From JACQAP01 sp035275265 (GTDB lineage Bacteria > Pseudomonadota > Gammaproteobacteria > Burkholderiales > JACQAP01), in contig DATENC010000017.1 in assembly GCA_035275265.1 (NCBI GenBank), positions 1 through 64,000 of the forward strand: a DNA stretch of 64,000 bases, given 5' to 3'. Below are positions 17,456 through 27,007 of the stretch, piece by piece. The translations under genes were made by a program, and so were the position numbers. The notes below the pieces were generated by a model. The model searched no databases. It was given only the letters and a program-made list of their open reading frames with translations, and had not been told where the DNA came from. How positions within the stretch are numbered: position 1 is the stretch's first letter; every line of letters starts with the position of its first letter.

Positions 17456-18832
17456 CTAGAAGGGGAGCTGGGCGGCGGGAGCGGCCTGGTGCAATACCCG
17501 CCGGAAGTCTGCCTGGATTCGTTCCAAGGCGGCCTTATCATCGGCTTCGAAGCGCAGCACCACCACCGGGGTGGTATTGGAAGAGCGAGCCAGTCCGAAA
17601 CCGTCCGCGTATTCCACTCGCAGCCCGTCAATTGTGATTACTTCACGGGCATCCGGAAAACGCGCGGCCTTCTGCAACTTTTCGATGAGCGCGTAATTCT
17701 CGCCTTCCTTGAGCTTGATCTGCAGCTCCGGCGTGTTGACCGAGTCGGGCAGCTCGTCGAGCGTTGCGTTGATGTCGGGTACGCCGCTCAGGAATTCGAG
17801 CAGGCGCGCGCCGGCGTAGAGGCCGTCGTCGAAGCCGTACCAGCGCTCCTTGAAGAAGATGTGCCCGCTCATTTCACCGGCGAGTAGCGCGCCGGTTTCC
17901 TTCATCTTTGCTTTGATCAACGAGTGGCCGGTCTTCCACATAGTAGCCCTGCCGCCGTGCTTGCGGATCCAGGGCGCGAGATTGCGGGTGCACTTCACGT
18001 CGAACAGGATTTCGGCACCAGGATTGCGCTTGAGCACGTCCGCGGCGAACAGCATCAGCTGTCGATCCGGGAAGATCACCTTGCCTGCCTTGGTGACTAC
18101 ACCGAGGCGATCGCCGTCGCCGTCGAAAGCCAGCCCGATCTCGGCGTCTCCTTCCTTGAGTGCCGCGATCAGATCTTTCAGATTCTCCGGCTGCGACGGA
18201 TCAGGATGATGGTTAGGGAAGGTGCCGTCCACTTCGCAGAAAAGCTCTTCGACCTCGCAGCCGAGCTTGCCGTACAGCGAGGGCGCAAAGGCGCCGGGTA
18301 TGCCATTGCCGCAGTCCACTGCGATGCGCATCCTGCGCTTCATCTTGATATCGCCGGTCACACGCTCAAGATAGGCGAGGCCGACGTTTTCGCTGCGAAT
18401 GCTTCCGGAGCCACGCTTCAAGTCTCCAGCTTCCAGCCGCCGGCGCAGTTTCTGGATGTCGTCGCCCGAAAGCGTGTCGCCCGCGAGCATCATTTTCAAA
18501 CCGTTGTAATCCGGCGGGTTGTGGCTGCCGGTTACCATGACACCGCTACCCGTGGAGAGGTGGTGCGTCGCGAAGTAAAGAATTGGTGTGGTTACGCGGC
18601 CGATGTCGATTACGTCCGCGCCGCTTTTCTGCAGTCCGCGCGCGAGCGCCTGGGCCAGCGCCGGTCCCGAAATGCGGCCGTCGCGGCCGATGCAGACGGC
18701 GCGTTTGCCGCGTGCCTGCGCTTCCGAGCCGATCGCCTGGCCGATCGCCTCAACCGCCTCGACTGTGAGCGTACGATCGACGATGCCGCGGATGTCATAG
18801 GCTTTGAAGATCTCGGGCGCGGGGAGGTTCAT
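17456..18832 (-). CDS. Phosphomannomutase/phosphoglucomutase (AlgC/ManB type)
   Basis: Interconverts hexose 6- and 1-phosphates for LPS and exopolysaccharide precursors. Evidence: FKAYDIRGIVD at the start, phosphoserine loop MVTGSHNPPDYNG, metal loop LAFDGDGDRLGVV, substrate loop GEMSGHIFF and the phosphate-binding RSSNTTPVVVLRFE near the end. 458 residues, close to AlgC. The start at 18832 (MNLPAPEIFKAYDIRG) was chosen on family alignment; it lacks a clear ribosome binding site and a longer start is possible. It ends a run of minus-strand genes that includes a heptosyltransferase, consistent with surface-sugar supply. Confidence 0.93.
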   Translation of the reverse strand: MNLPAPEIFKAYDIRGIVDRTLTVEAVEAIGQAIGSEAQARGKRAVCIGRDGRISGPALAQALARGLQKSGADVIDIGRVTTPILYFATHHLSTGSGVMVTGSHNPPDYNGLKMMLAGDTLSGDDIQKLRRRLEAGDLKRGSGSIRSENVGLAYLERVTGDIKMKRRMRIAVDCGNGIPGAFAPSLYGKLGCEVEELFCEVDGTFPNHHPDPSQPENLKDLIAALKEGDAEIGLAFDGDGDRLGVVTKAGKVIFPDRQLMLFAADVLKRNPGAEILFDVKCTRNLAPWIRKHGGRATMWKTGHSLIKAKMKETGALLAGEMSGHIFFKERWYGFDDGLYAGARLLEFLSGVPDINATLDELPDSVNTPELQIKLKEGENYALIEKLQKAARFPDAREVITIDGLRVEYADGFGLARSSNTTPVVVLRFEADDKAALERIQADFRRVLHQAAPAAQLPF

Positions 18833-18877
18833 GCAGGCGAGAATAACAAAGGTCCGCCGCGAAAGCATCATGCACGG

Positions 18878-19870
18878 TCATCGCGTGCGCCTATCCCCTT
18901 CCTGATCGCGGCCAACGATATGTTGCTCAAAGAAGCGGATTACACGCCGGGGCATCCACTCCAAGTTGCCCGGAAACGACCCCGACGCGAATCCGACGTG
19001 GCCTCCTCCGTCCGGAAACTCCAGGTGCAGGCTTGCCGATACCTGCTGCGGCGACGGCAGAAAACGCCCTGGCAGGAACGGGTCATTGCGGGCGTGCACG
19101 ATCAGCGTGGGCACGGAAATGTGCGCAAGATCGGGCATGCTGCTGGCGCGCGTCCAGTAATCGTCGGTGTCTCTGAAGCCGTGCAGCGGCGCGGTGACCA
19201 GATTGTCGAACTCGCGCAACGTGCGCGAGCGCTTTACGGCATCCCTGTCGTACAGGCCGGGAAAGCGCGTCAACTTGGCGAGGCCTTTTTTCTTCAGCCG
19301 CGCCAGGAAATGACTGCCGTAGGCGCGTGACAAGCCGCTGCCCAAGCGATCGCCGGCGGTCATCAGGTCCATCGGTGCCGACACGGCGGCCGCCGCGTCC
19401 ACGATTGCCGCCGCATCGGCGCGCTCGCGCCCGAGCCATTTAAGCAGCGCATTGCCGCCGAGCGAAACGCCGACGGGCAACAACGCAGTATGTTCCGGTA
19501 AAGCGCGCAGACGGCGCAAGACCCAGTCGATTTCGTCGGCATCGCCGGAATGGTAGGCGCGGGGCAATCGGTTTGGCTCGCCGCCACAGCCCCGGAAGTG
19601 CACCACGACACCGCGCCAGCCGCGCATCGCCACCGCGCGCATCAACGCCGTGGCGTAGTGGCTGGTCGAGCTTCCCTCGAGTCCATGGAAAAGCGCAACC
19701 AGCGGCGCCGGTCGTTGCACATCCACCCAATCTAGTTCGATGAAATCGCCATCCGGCGTGTCCCAACGTTCGCGCCGGTAGGGCGGCGGGCGGTGCCTCA
19801 GAACAAAATAGGGGTAGACGGTCTGCAGATGCCCGCCGGGCAACCACCATGGCGCGCGGTAGTCCTTCAT
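18878..19870 (-). CDS. YheT-family alpha/beta hydrolase
   Basis: 330 residues with the YheT pattern: WWLPGGHLQTVYPYF, the oxyanion-region motif LVALFHGLEGSSTSHY, HFRGCGGEPN, nucleophile GVSLGGNALLKWLG, acid in ARNDPFLP and histidine in DGGGHVGF. YheT-like proteins are esterases of uncertain physiological substrate. Its ATG overlaps the stop of the preceding NTF2-like gene (TGATG), showing translational coupling. Confidence 0.9.
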   Translation of the reverse strand: MKDYRAPWWLPGGHLQTVYPYFVLRHRPPPYRRERWDTPDGDFIELDWVDVQRPAPLVALFHGLEGSSTSHYATALMRAVAMRGWRGVVVHFRGCGGEPNRLPRAYHSGDADEIDWVLRRLRALPEHTALLPVGVSLGGNALLKWLGRERADAAAIVDAAAAVSAPMDLMTAGDRLGSGLSRAYGSHFLARLKKKGLAKLTRFPGLYDRDAVKRSRTLREFDNLVTAPLHGFRDTDDYWTRASSMPDLAHISVPTLIVHARNDPFLPGRFLPSPQQVSASLHLEFPDGGGHVGFASGSFPGNLEWMPRRVIRFFEQHIVGRDQEGDRRTR

Positions 19871-20298
19871 CAGTGCAGCATGGAGGGCGGATTTTCCTGG
19901 GGTGCGGGCTCGCCTGCAAGCGGCGAACCGTGGTGCATCAACATCCGCCAGCCCCGGTCTCCAAGCAGATAAATGTTGGTGGCGAGCACGGGGTTCGCCG
20001 GCCGCGGGTCTCCGGCCACCGTAACCTGTTCGTACACGCTGTGAATCGAAAGCATGCGCCCGGAGAACACGCGGCTGCCGGTGAGCCGAAAGCGCAGGCT
20101 TGGGCCCTGCGCAAAAATCTTCCGCCAGGATTCGCGCACCTCTACGACGCCGGTGAGACGCGCACCGCCCGGATGGACGCAGACAATATCGTCTTCCTCG
20201 GCCCACACGGCCATCATCGCGGCGAGGTCGGCGCGTTCGAATGCCTGGTAAAAGGCCTGCTCGGCCTCCTGGGCCGTCGCGAAGGTCGCGGTGATCAC
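19870..20298 (-). CDS. NTF2/SnoaL-like fold protein
   Basis: 142 residues with the SnoaL-like/DUF4440-type opening AEQAFYQAFERADLAAMMAVWAEED, then HPGGARLTGVVEVRESWRKIF and a strand-rich C-terminal half (MLSIHSVYEQVTV, ATNIYLLGDRGWRMLMHHGSP). The fold forms a hydrophobic pocket used for binding or isomerase chemistry; no catalytic role can be assigned. It overlaps the heptosyltransferase gene by 4 bp upstream and YheT by 1 bp downstream. Confidence 0.82.
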   Translation of the reverse strand: MITATFATAQEAEQAFYQAFERADLAAMMAVWAEEDDIVCVHPGGARLTGVVEVRESWRKIFAQGPSLRFRLTGSRVFSGRMLSIHSVYEQVTVAGDPRPANPVLATNIYLLGDRGWRMLMHHGSPLAGEPAPQENPPSMLH

Positions 20299-21317
20299 GT
20301 CTGGAAATTACGGTGAATTTCGTCGAGTACGCGGCTCGGAGCGAGCTTGATCATACAATCGAAGTGCTTGAGCGGGCAGACGCGCTGGAAACACGGGCTG
20401 CAAGGAACCTCATGCTTTACCACGCGCGCCCGGTCGGAAAGCGGTGGGGTAAATGAGGGAGAACTCGAGCCGTACAGTGCGATCATCGGGCGATCGAGCG
20501 CCGCGGCGACATGCATCAGTCCGGAATCGTTGCTTACGACCAGGTCCGCGCACGACAACAACACCACGGCATCGTCGAGCGTAGTTCGGCCGCAAAGATT
20601 CACGGCATCGGGGGTGGTTGCCGAGATGGCGTTGCCGATGTCGTGCTCCTTCGCCGATCCCACCAGCCACACCATGTAGCCCTCGGCGCCCAGTCTTTGC
20701 GCCAATTCGCCGTAATACTGTGCCGGCCAGCGCTTTGACGGACCGAACTCTGCGCCCGGACAAAAACACACGACCCGACCGGTGCCTCCCAGACCGAGGC
20801 GCTCGCGCAGGTGGGCGCGCTCTGCCTCGTTGACTCGCAGTTGTGGTCTGGGGACCGGTCGCGTCAGGGCGTCGTCCGCTGCATCTGCCAACCATGCGAA
20901 GCGCTCCACCATCAACGGCAGCGTCCGCACGTCGAGCGGGCGCGCTTCAGTAAGCAACCACTGCCGCAACTCTCCGATGAAACCGATGCGTTCGGGAATG
21001 CCGGCGAACATGGGTACGAGCGCTGACTTGAATGAGTTCGGGAGCACGAAGGCACGATCGTATTGGTTGGCGCGCAGGATACGAGCGAGGCGCCAGCGCT
21101 TGCCGAGTGCCAACTCACCGTGGCCAAACGGGCTTTCCAGGGTTTCGCCGACTTCAGGCATGCGGCGGAAGATCGGCAGCGCCCAGCCGGGAGCGAGGAT
21201 GTCGATACGTGACCGCGGGTGCTGTTGCTTGAGGCGCGTGAGCAAAGGTTGGGACAATAGCGCGTCGCCGACCCACGAGGGCGCTACCACAAGGATTCTA
21301 AGACCAGCAGTCACCAC
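20295..21317 (-). CDS. waaF: ADP-heptose--LPS heptosyltransferase II
   Basis: GT9-family glycosyltransferase adding the second heptose to the LPS inner core. Features: RILVVAPSWVGDALLSQPLL at the start, GFIGELRQWLL, the ADP-heptose segment CFCPGAEFGPSKRWPA, SNDSGLMHVAAALDRP and ALYGSSSPSFTPPLS, ending with HEVPCSPCFQRVCPLKHFDC, characteristic of WaaF. About 340 residues. The exact start is uncertain: GTG codons at 21317 and 21314 both fit and neither has a good ribosome binding site. Confidence 0.93.
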   Translation of the reverse strand: MVTAGLRILVVAPSWVGDALLSQPLLTRLKQQHPRSRIDILAPGWALPIFRRMPEVGETLESPFGHGELALGKRWRLARILRANQYDRAFVLPNSFKSALVPMFAGIPERIGFIGELRQWLLTEARPLDVRTLPLMVERFAWLADAADDALTRPVPRPQLRVNEAERAHLRERLGLGGTGRVVCFCPGAEFGPSKRWPAQYYGELAQRLGAEGYMVWLVGSAKEHDIGNAISATTPDAVNLCGRTTLDDAVVLLSCADLVVSNDSGLMHVAAALDRPMIALYGSSSPSFTPPLSDRARVVKHEVPCSPCFQRVCPLKHFDCMIKLAPSRVLDEIHRNFQT

Positions 21318-21479
21318 AGATTTTGAACCGAACGAGAAATACGAGGCGCGGAGCACGCCAAGGAAAGTCAGTTTGCAAGGAGGCCGCCGGCAATTGGGTG
21401 CTCACTGTGGAACGAAAATATCCGCATTTCTGTTTCTGGATTGGGTTGTTTTTCCTCCGAGTCCCTCTCGTTGAGCGTT

Positions 21480-21683
21480 TCAACGTGCTGGTTTGACTGA
21501 TCCGTGAAGCGCGTAGCGCGTACCGCAGTAAGGGCACAATGCCTCGCCGGTTTTCTCGATCGCCAGGAATACGCGCGGGTGCGAATTCCAGAGCTTCTGC
21601 GACGGTAAAGGGCAGTGCAGCGGCAATTCGGCCGCCGTTACCACGACCTCGTGTTCCTTGCTGGCGCTCTTGACCGGGTCCAT
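21480..21683 (-). CDS. Small zinc-finger (zf-CHCC) protein
   Basis: 67 residues. A VTAAELPLHCPLP segment is followed by HPRVFLAIEKTGEALCPYCGTRYAL, giving a Cys-His-Cys-Cys zinc site like that of the complex I accessory subunit NDUFS6. Bacterial homologues are common in alpha- and betaproteobacteria and commonly sit next to ilvE or waaF genes. It follows ilvE by 19 bp. Function unconfirmed. Confidence 0.88.
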   Translation of the reverse strand: MDPVKSASKEHEVVVTAAELPLHCPLPSQKLWNSHPRVFLAIEKTGEALCPYCGTRYALHGSVKPAR

Positions 21684-21702
21684 GTCTGCCTGGCGGTGGT
21701 GC

Positions 21703-22623
21703 TCAGACGAAATGCAGCCAGTGGCTGTATTTGTCCGACCGGCCGTTGACCACGTCGAAAAACATGGATTGGAGCTTCTCGGTCAGCGGACCGCGTTTTC
21801 CGGCGCCGACAGTGCGGCCGTCCACTTCACGGATTGGCGTGACTTCGGCCGCGGTACCCGTAAAGAACACCTCATCGGCGATGTACAGGTCATCCCGGGT
21901 GATGCGCTTGGCATTGATCGCGTAGCCGAGGTCACCGGCGAGTTGGATCACCGATTCGCGGGTGATGCCTATGAGCGCGGAGTTCAGCTCCGGTTCGACG
22001 ATCTTGTCGTTCTTGATCATGAACAGATTTTCGCCGGCACCTTCGGCCACGAATCCGTCCACATCAAGCAACAACCCCTCGTCATAACCGTGTTCGGTTG
22101 CCTCCATGTTGGCCAGGATGGAGTTGGCGTAGGTGCCGGAATACTTGGCCCGGCACATCGACACATTGACATGGTGGCGCGCGTACGAAGAGGTTTTCAC
22201 GCGAATGCCCTTTTCGAGACCCTCGCTGCCCAGGTAAGCGCCCCAGGGCCAGGCCGCAATTGCGACATGGACTTTCGCGCCCTTGGGAGACACGCCCATC
22301 TTTTCCGAACCATAGAAGGCGATCGGCCGCACATAACACGAATCCAGCTTGTTGGCGCGCACCACTTCTTTTTGCGCCGCCATCAGCGTTTCCCTGTCGT
22401 AGGGAATTTTCATCATGTAGATGTGTGCGGAATTGAACAGACGTTCGGTGTGCTCCTTCAGACGGAAGATGGCGGTGCCTTTGACAGTCTTGTAGGCGCG
22501 CAACCCCTCGAATACCGCGAGTCCGTAGTGCAGCGAATGGGTGAGCACGTGCGTCGTTGCCTCGCGCCAGGGCACCATTTTGCCGTCATACCAGATCAGA
22601 CCGTCGCGGTCGGCCATCGACAT
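21703..22623 (-). CDS. ilvE: Branched-chain amino acid aminotransferase
   Basis: PLP enzyme making valine, leucine and isoleucine from their keto acids. Fold-type IV motifs: DGLIWYDGKMVPW, THVLTHSLHYGLAVFEGLRAY, RLFNSAHIYMM, the PLP-lysine region (TYANSILANMEATEHGYDE), VAEGAGENLF and EVFFTGTAAEVTPI. 306 residues, normal. It is the first gene of the minus-strand run towards the zinc-finger protein, and diverges from the adenylate cyclase gene over a 167-bp gap. Confidence 0.96.
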   Translation of the reverse strand: MSMADRDGLIWYDGKMVPWREATTHVLTHSLHYGLAVFEGLRAYKTVKGTAIFRLKEHTERLFNSAHIYMMKIPYDRETLMAAQKEVVRANKLDSCYVRPIAFYGSEKMGVSPKGAKVHVAIAAWPWGAYLGSEGLEKGIRVKTSSYARHHVNVSMCRAKYSGTYANSILANMEATEHGYDEGLLLDVDGFVAEGAGENLFMIKNDKIVEPELNSALIGITRESVIQLAGDLGYAINAKRITRDDLYIADEVFFTGTAAEVTPIREVDGRTVGAGKRGPLTEKLQSMFFDVVNGRSDKYSHWLHFV

Positions 22624-22790
22624 ATTGCTTACTCCCTTGAAAAGGCATTAATTCTAGCGCAGACGCCCGACTTTGAAGAGTGTATCCGGTTCGCCTTGCG
22701 GGAACGCGCTCGCATGCTTTACTCTTGGGCTTTTTCGAAGCGGCTGCCGCCAAGAAAAACAACCCAAACCGAAAAAACAGTATCGATTCC

Positions 22791-24080
22791 ATGGCCGAAC
22801 CCGTCAAAACTGCCGTTATCGCCGGACGCGGGCTGATTTCGCGTTTGGGCAACGCGGCGATCGACGCGAACGACAGCGAGGAAACAAGGCTGCGCAAGAC
22901 GCTGCTTATTTTCGCCAGCGGCCTGATGAACCTCGCTGCGATTATCTGGCTGGCGATTTACTGGTGGATGGGGATGAAGCTCCCCACCTCGATTCCGCTG
23001 GGTTTCCAGGTGCTGTCGGCGCTGGTTGTGCTGATCTACCTGCGCACACGCAATTTCGATTTCTTCCGCGTCGCGCAATTGTCGCTGTTCCTGTTCTTTC
23101 CCTTCATCATCCAGTGGTCGATAGGCAGCTTCGTGAGCTCTTCGGGCATCGCGCTGCTGGCGATTCTCGCGCCGATCGGCGCCACGGTCTGCTACGGCCC
23201 ACGCGAGTCGATCCCCTGGTTTTTCGCCTACGTGGTGCTGACCATCCTCTCGGGCGTGTTCGATTTCTTCCTCGCCAGAGGCGAGGATTACGGCATCCCG
23301 ATGAAGACCATAGCGGTTTTCTTCGTGCTGAACTTCACCATCATTTCCACGATGGTGTACCTGTTGCTGCGCCATTTCATCCAGGAACGCAACCGCTATG
23401 AGAAACAGCTCGCCGAGCAGCACGAACTGGTGCGGATCGAACGCGAAAAATCGGAGCGGCTGCTGGTCAGTATCCTTCCCACCCACATCGCGGAGCGTCT
23501 CAAGCTCCAGCCCGGCACAATAGCCGACGGCTTTGCCGACGTGTCGGTGATGTTCGCTGACGTGGTGGATTTCACCCGAATGGCTGAGGAGCTGACGCCC
23601 AATCAGGTGGTGTCCTTCCTCGACGAGGTGTTCACACGTTTCGACAAACTGACCGCGCAATACGGCCTAGACAAGATCAAGACCATCGGTGATGCCTACA
23701 TGGTGGTGGGCGGATTGGCGGGAAACCGGCTGAACTATGTGGACCATGTCGCCGACATGGCCCTGGAGATAATGGAGCTGACCCGAAGTGATCCGCAGTT
23801 GCGGCGCCTGGCGGTGCAGCTTCATATCGGGATCGCGACCGGCCCGGCGATCGCAGGCGTGATCGGCGCCACGCGCTTCATCTACGACTTGTGGGGGGAC
23901 ACCGTCAATCTGTCCAGCCGGCTCACTGCCGAGGCGTCCGGGGGCATCATCCTGGTGGACAAGACCACCTATCGCCGGCTCGGCCAGCGTTATTCCTTTG
24001 ACGAGCCGCGGACGATTGCGATCAAAGGCAAGGGCGAGACCACGGTCTACCGACTTGCCGGGAAAGTCTCCTCGAGTTAG
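22791..24080 (+). CDS. Class III adenylate cyclase with six-helix membrane domain
   Basis: 429 residues. Six predicted membrane helices lie between about residues 41 and 194, followed by a short coiled linker and a class III cyclase domain from about 245. Metal-binding Asp257 (FADVVDFT) and Asp301 (TIGDAYMVVGG) are present, and the base-selecting residues are Lys297 and Asp366 (IYDLWGD), the adenine-specific pair. The transition-state segment NLSSRL is also intact, so the enzyme should make cAMP. The ATG at 22791 was chosen because upstream in-frame codons give no membrane-protein-like sequence. It converges with glnE. Confidence 0.92.
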   Translation: MAEPVKTAVIAGRGLISRLGNAAIDANDSEETRLRKTLLIFASGLMNLAAIIWLAIYWWMGMKLPTSIPLGFQVLSALVVLIYLRTRNFDFFRVAQLSLFLFFPFIIQWSIGSFVSSSGIALLAILAPIGATVCYGPRESIPWFFAYVVLTILSGVFDFFLARGEDYGIPMKTIAVFFVLNFTIISTMVYLLLRHFIQERNRYEKQLAEQHELVRIEREKSERLLVSILPTHIAERLKLQPGTIADGFADVSVMFADVVDFTRMAEELTPNQVVSFLDEVFTRFDKLTAQYGLDKIKTIGDAYMVVGGLAGNRLNYVDHVADMALEIMELTRSDPQLRRLAVQLHIGIATGPAIAGVIGATRFIYDLWGDTVNLSSRLTAEASGGIILVDKTTYRRLGQRYSFDEPRTIAIKGKGETTVYRLAGKVSSS

Positions 24081-24099
24081 CGCCGTATTTCAAGCCGCG

Positions 24100-26796
24100 T
24101 TATCTCGAGAACACCCGTTCCCAAAGCCTGACCACGGCTTTCGTGTGTGCCGCCACGGTCGCTGGCTGCACGCGCGCGTAACGCTCGCCTTGCAGGCGTA
24201 TCTGGTGCTGCAGTCGCCGGAACTCGCGATAGGCCGCATGGGCGGACGCAGCCATGTCTTCCGGTATCAATCCAAGTCCGGCCGCGAGTTTGAGCAAAGC
24301 CAGATTGCCGATGTTCCCGGTCAGTCCCACATGGCGATGCGCGTTGCCGAGCACCAGGTACTGGACGATAAACTCGACGTCGACGATGCCGCCGCGGTCG
24401 TGTTTCAGGTCAAAAAGCCCGGTGTCGTTAGGATGGCCCTGGCGCATCTTGTCGCGCATCGCGCTGATCTCCAGCCCGAGCGAGGTTTCATCGCGCTGCC
24501 TGCGCAGTATTTCTACGCGCATGGCCTCGAAGCGGGCGCCGATTTGCGCATCTCCGGCGACCGCGCGTGCGCGCGTGAGGGCCTGGTGTTCCCAGATCCA
24601 CGCATTCTTGAACTGGTAGTCCTGGAATGCGGCGATGTCGCTTACCAGCAAGCCGGACGCGCCGTTAGGCCGAAGCCGCAGGTCGGTCTCATAGAGCACG
24701 CCCGCGGAGGTGGTGCTGGTAAGCAGGGTATTGATGCGCTGCGCGAGCCTGGCGTAGGTCTCGGGCGCGATCTCGTGCGCGTCGTCGTACAGAAAGATGA
24801 TGTCGAGGTCCGATTCGTAACCCAGTTCCTTGCCGCCGAGCTTGCCGTAGCCGACGACGGCAAAGCGCGGTTGGTCACGGTGGCGCACCCGCAAGCCGAC
24901 CCAGGCCAGCCGCAGCACTTCCTCGAGCACCACGCACGCGAGGTCGCTGAGGTGGTCGGACAGCGTTTCCAGCGGCAGGTCTCCGGCAAGGTCGAGCGCA
25001 AGCAGTCGCAGCGTCTGTGTCTGCTTGAATTGGCGCAGGATATCCATCTGCCGCTCGGAATTGGCGGCGTGCTCGTCGAGACTGGAACGCAAGGCGGTGC
25101 GCAGTTGCGGCCATTCAGGCGCGTGTCTGCTTTGCGGCGTGATCAGCTCGTCGAGCAGTATCGGGTGCTGTGCCATGTACGCGGCTGCCCAGGGGCTTGC
25201 GGAAGCCAGATGGGCGAGGCGCGCCAGCGCCGGCGGATACTCGAGCAGCAGCGCGAGGTAGGATTCGCGTCGGCCGATGCTTTCCACCACCTGCAGCACC
25301 CGCTCGAAAGTCGCGTCCGGACCAGAGAGAGTCGTGGCTAGCTTGAGCAATTTCGGCATCAACTGGTCCAGGCGTGCCTGGCCAGAGGCCGCCATGCGGC
25401 GATACGGGCCGCTGGAGCGGATGGCAGCGATCAGCCGGAAAATGCGTGCCGCGTCGGCGTAACCCAGCGCGGCAATACGGGCCAGCGAATCTTTCTCTGG
25501 TAACTGTTGCTGCCAGAGGTCGGCGCAGGGATCTGCCGTCGCATCTTGGGGCTCTGCGGCAAAGATCGCTTCGAAATGTCGGGACACCACGCCGCGATGT
25601 ATCCTCAGGTCTCGGTCCAGGTCGGCATAGTCGGAATAGCCCATCATTTCGGCAATTAACTTCCGGTCTTCCGAGCCCGCGGGGAGCATCTGTGTCTGCT
25701 GATCATCCAGGTATTGCAGACGGTGCTCTAGATTGCGCAGAAACACGTAGGCCTGATGCAATTCCCCGACTGCCGCCGCCGGCAGCAACTGCTTTTCTCC
25801 AAGCAGGCCAAGCGCTTTCAGCGTTGGTCGCAGGCGCAATTGCGGTTCGCGCCCCCCGCGAATAATCTGAAACACCTGTACCAGAAACTCGATCTCGCGG
25901 ATTCCGCCGGGACCGATCTTGATGTTGTCCGCGATCTCGCGCCGCTGCACTTCCTGGCGGATCTGCGCATGCAGGTCGCGCAGGCTGGCCAGCGCGCTAA
26001 AGTCGAGGTGGCGCCGGTACACGAATGGGGCGACGATGGCCTCGAGCTGCGCGCCCCGGCCGCCGCTGATGGTCCGGCCCTTGACCCAGGCGTAGCGTTC
26101 CCATTCGCGGCCCTGCGTGGCGAGGTAATCCTCCAGCATGTCGAAACTCACCACCAGGGGCCCGCCGTCGCCGTACGGCCTGAGCCGCGTGTCGACCCGG
26201 AACACAAAGCCGTCCGCGGTCACTTCGCCGAGCGCAGCGATCAGTTTGCGTGCCAGACGGGTGAAATATTCGCTGTTGGCGATCCGGCGCGGGCCGTCGG
26301 TCTCCCCGTCTTCGGGATACGCGAGGATGAGGTCGATGTCCGAGGACACGTTGAGTTCGGCGCCGCCGAGCTTGCCCATGCCGATCACGTGCAATTCCTG
26401 CACTTCCCCTGTTGCGACGCCGAGGGGTCTGCCGAAGTCGCGTGTAAGCCAGTGCACATGGCGTGCAGCCGCGGCGCGCACGGTTTCTTCCGCTAGCGCC
26501 GTGGCAGTCGCGACGACCTCGGCAAGGTCGGCGCGCCCGCCAAGGTCGCGGGTTATGAGCCGCACCATGACCGCCTGGCGCAGCCGGCGCAGGCCGGCCT
26601 TGAGCGCGTCCTCGTCGCCAAAGTCGGCGCCGGAAAGGCGCGCGCGCATCTCGTCGGGCGCAAACGGCGAATCCGCTGCAGCTTCGATGGCGAGCGCAGG
26701 ATTTGCCGACAGCAGGTGACGCGCGTAGCGCGACAGGCGCGCGGCGCGCGTGATGCCTTCGGATGGTGTGCCGTTGGAAGGTACGGGAGAAGACAT
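24100..26796 (-). CDS. glnE: Bifunctional glutamine synthetase adenylyltransferase/adenylyl-removing enzyme
   Basis: GlnE adds and removes AMP on glutamine synthetase in response to PII and glutamine. Two nucleotidyltransferase domains are visible: GMGKLGGAELNVSSDIDLI in the N-terminal half (removal) and GYGKLGGKELGYESDLDIIF in the C-terminal half (addition). 898 residues, about 50 shorter than E. coli, mostly at the N terminus. It diverges from yhdP over a 211-bp gap. Confidence 0.96.
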   Translation of the reverse strand: MSSPVPSNGTPSEGITRAARLSRYARHLLSANPALAIEAAADSPFAPDEMRARLSGADFGDEDALKAGLRRLRQAVMVRLITRDLGGRADLAEVVATATALAEETVRAAAARHVHWLTRDFGRPLGVATGEVQELHVIGMGKLGGAELNVSSDIDLILAYPEDGETDGPRRIANSEYFTRLARKLIAALGEVTADGFVFRVDTRLRPYGDGGPLVVSFDMLEDYLATQGREWERYAWVKGRTISGGRGAQLEAIVAPFVYRRHLDFSALASLRDLHAQIRQEVQRREIADNIKIGPGGIREIEFLVQVFQIIRGGREPQLRLRPTLKALGLLGEKQLLPAAAVGELHQAYVFLRNLEHRLQYLDDQQTQMLPAGSEDRKLIAEMMGYSDYADLDRDLRIHRGVVSRHFEAIFAAEPQDATADPCADLWQQQLPEKDSLARIAALGYADAARIFRLIAAIRSSGPYRRMAASGQARLDQLMPKLLKLATTLSGPDATFERVLQVVESIGRRESYLALLLEYPPALARLAHLASASPWAAAYMAQHPILLDELITPQSRHAPEWPQLRTALRSSLDEHAANSERQMDILRQFKQTQTLRLLALDLAGDLPLETLSDHLSDLACVVLEEVLRLAWVGLRVRHRDQPRFAVVGYGKLGGKELGYESDLDIIFLYDDAHEIAPETYARLAQRINTLLTSTTSAGVLYETDLRLRPNGASGLLVSDIAAFQDYQFKNAWIWEHQALTRARAVAGDAQIGARFEAMRVEILRRQRDETSLGLEISAMRDKMRQGHPNDTGLFDLKHDRGGIVDVEFIVQYLVLGNAHRHVGLTGNIGNLALLKLAAGLGLIPEDMAASAHAAYREFRRLQHQIRLQGERYARVQPATVAAHTKAVVRLWERVFSR

Positions 26797-26953
26797 GCCC
26801 CGGTAGTCTAGAATCCGGAAATCCTGAGAGCAGGATACCCGAATCGGCGTTCGCTCCCGACCGATGTCAACGCATTGGCGTCTCGCGCGTCAACGTGCGC
26901 TCGAACGGTTGGCAGAGAGCATGCAGAAGCAGCTGGACAATCGGGGAATCTTA

Positions 26954-26982
26954 TTGCCGACCGGGTATCCTAATTGTATCTT
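26954..26982 (+). promoter_or_regulatory. Predicted sigma-70 promoter upstream of yhdP
   Basis: TTGCCG (26954-26959), a 17-bp spacer and TATCTT (26977-26982), 25 bp before the GTG start of the YhdP-like gene. It lies in the 211-bp divergent glnE/yhdP gap, where no other recognisable signal was found. Confidence 0.35.
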
Positions 26983-27007
26983 TCCCATGCCCTGACCTCG
27001 TCACACT

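Noticed and set aside
17924..19330. 468-codon plus-strand frame opposite the phosphomutase and YheT genes
   Set aside because: It spans two confident minus-strand genes and their gap, with no recognisable domain.
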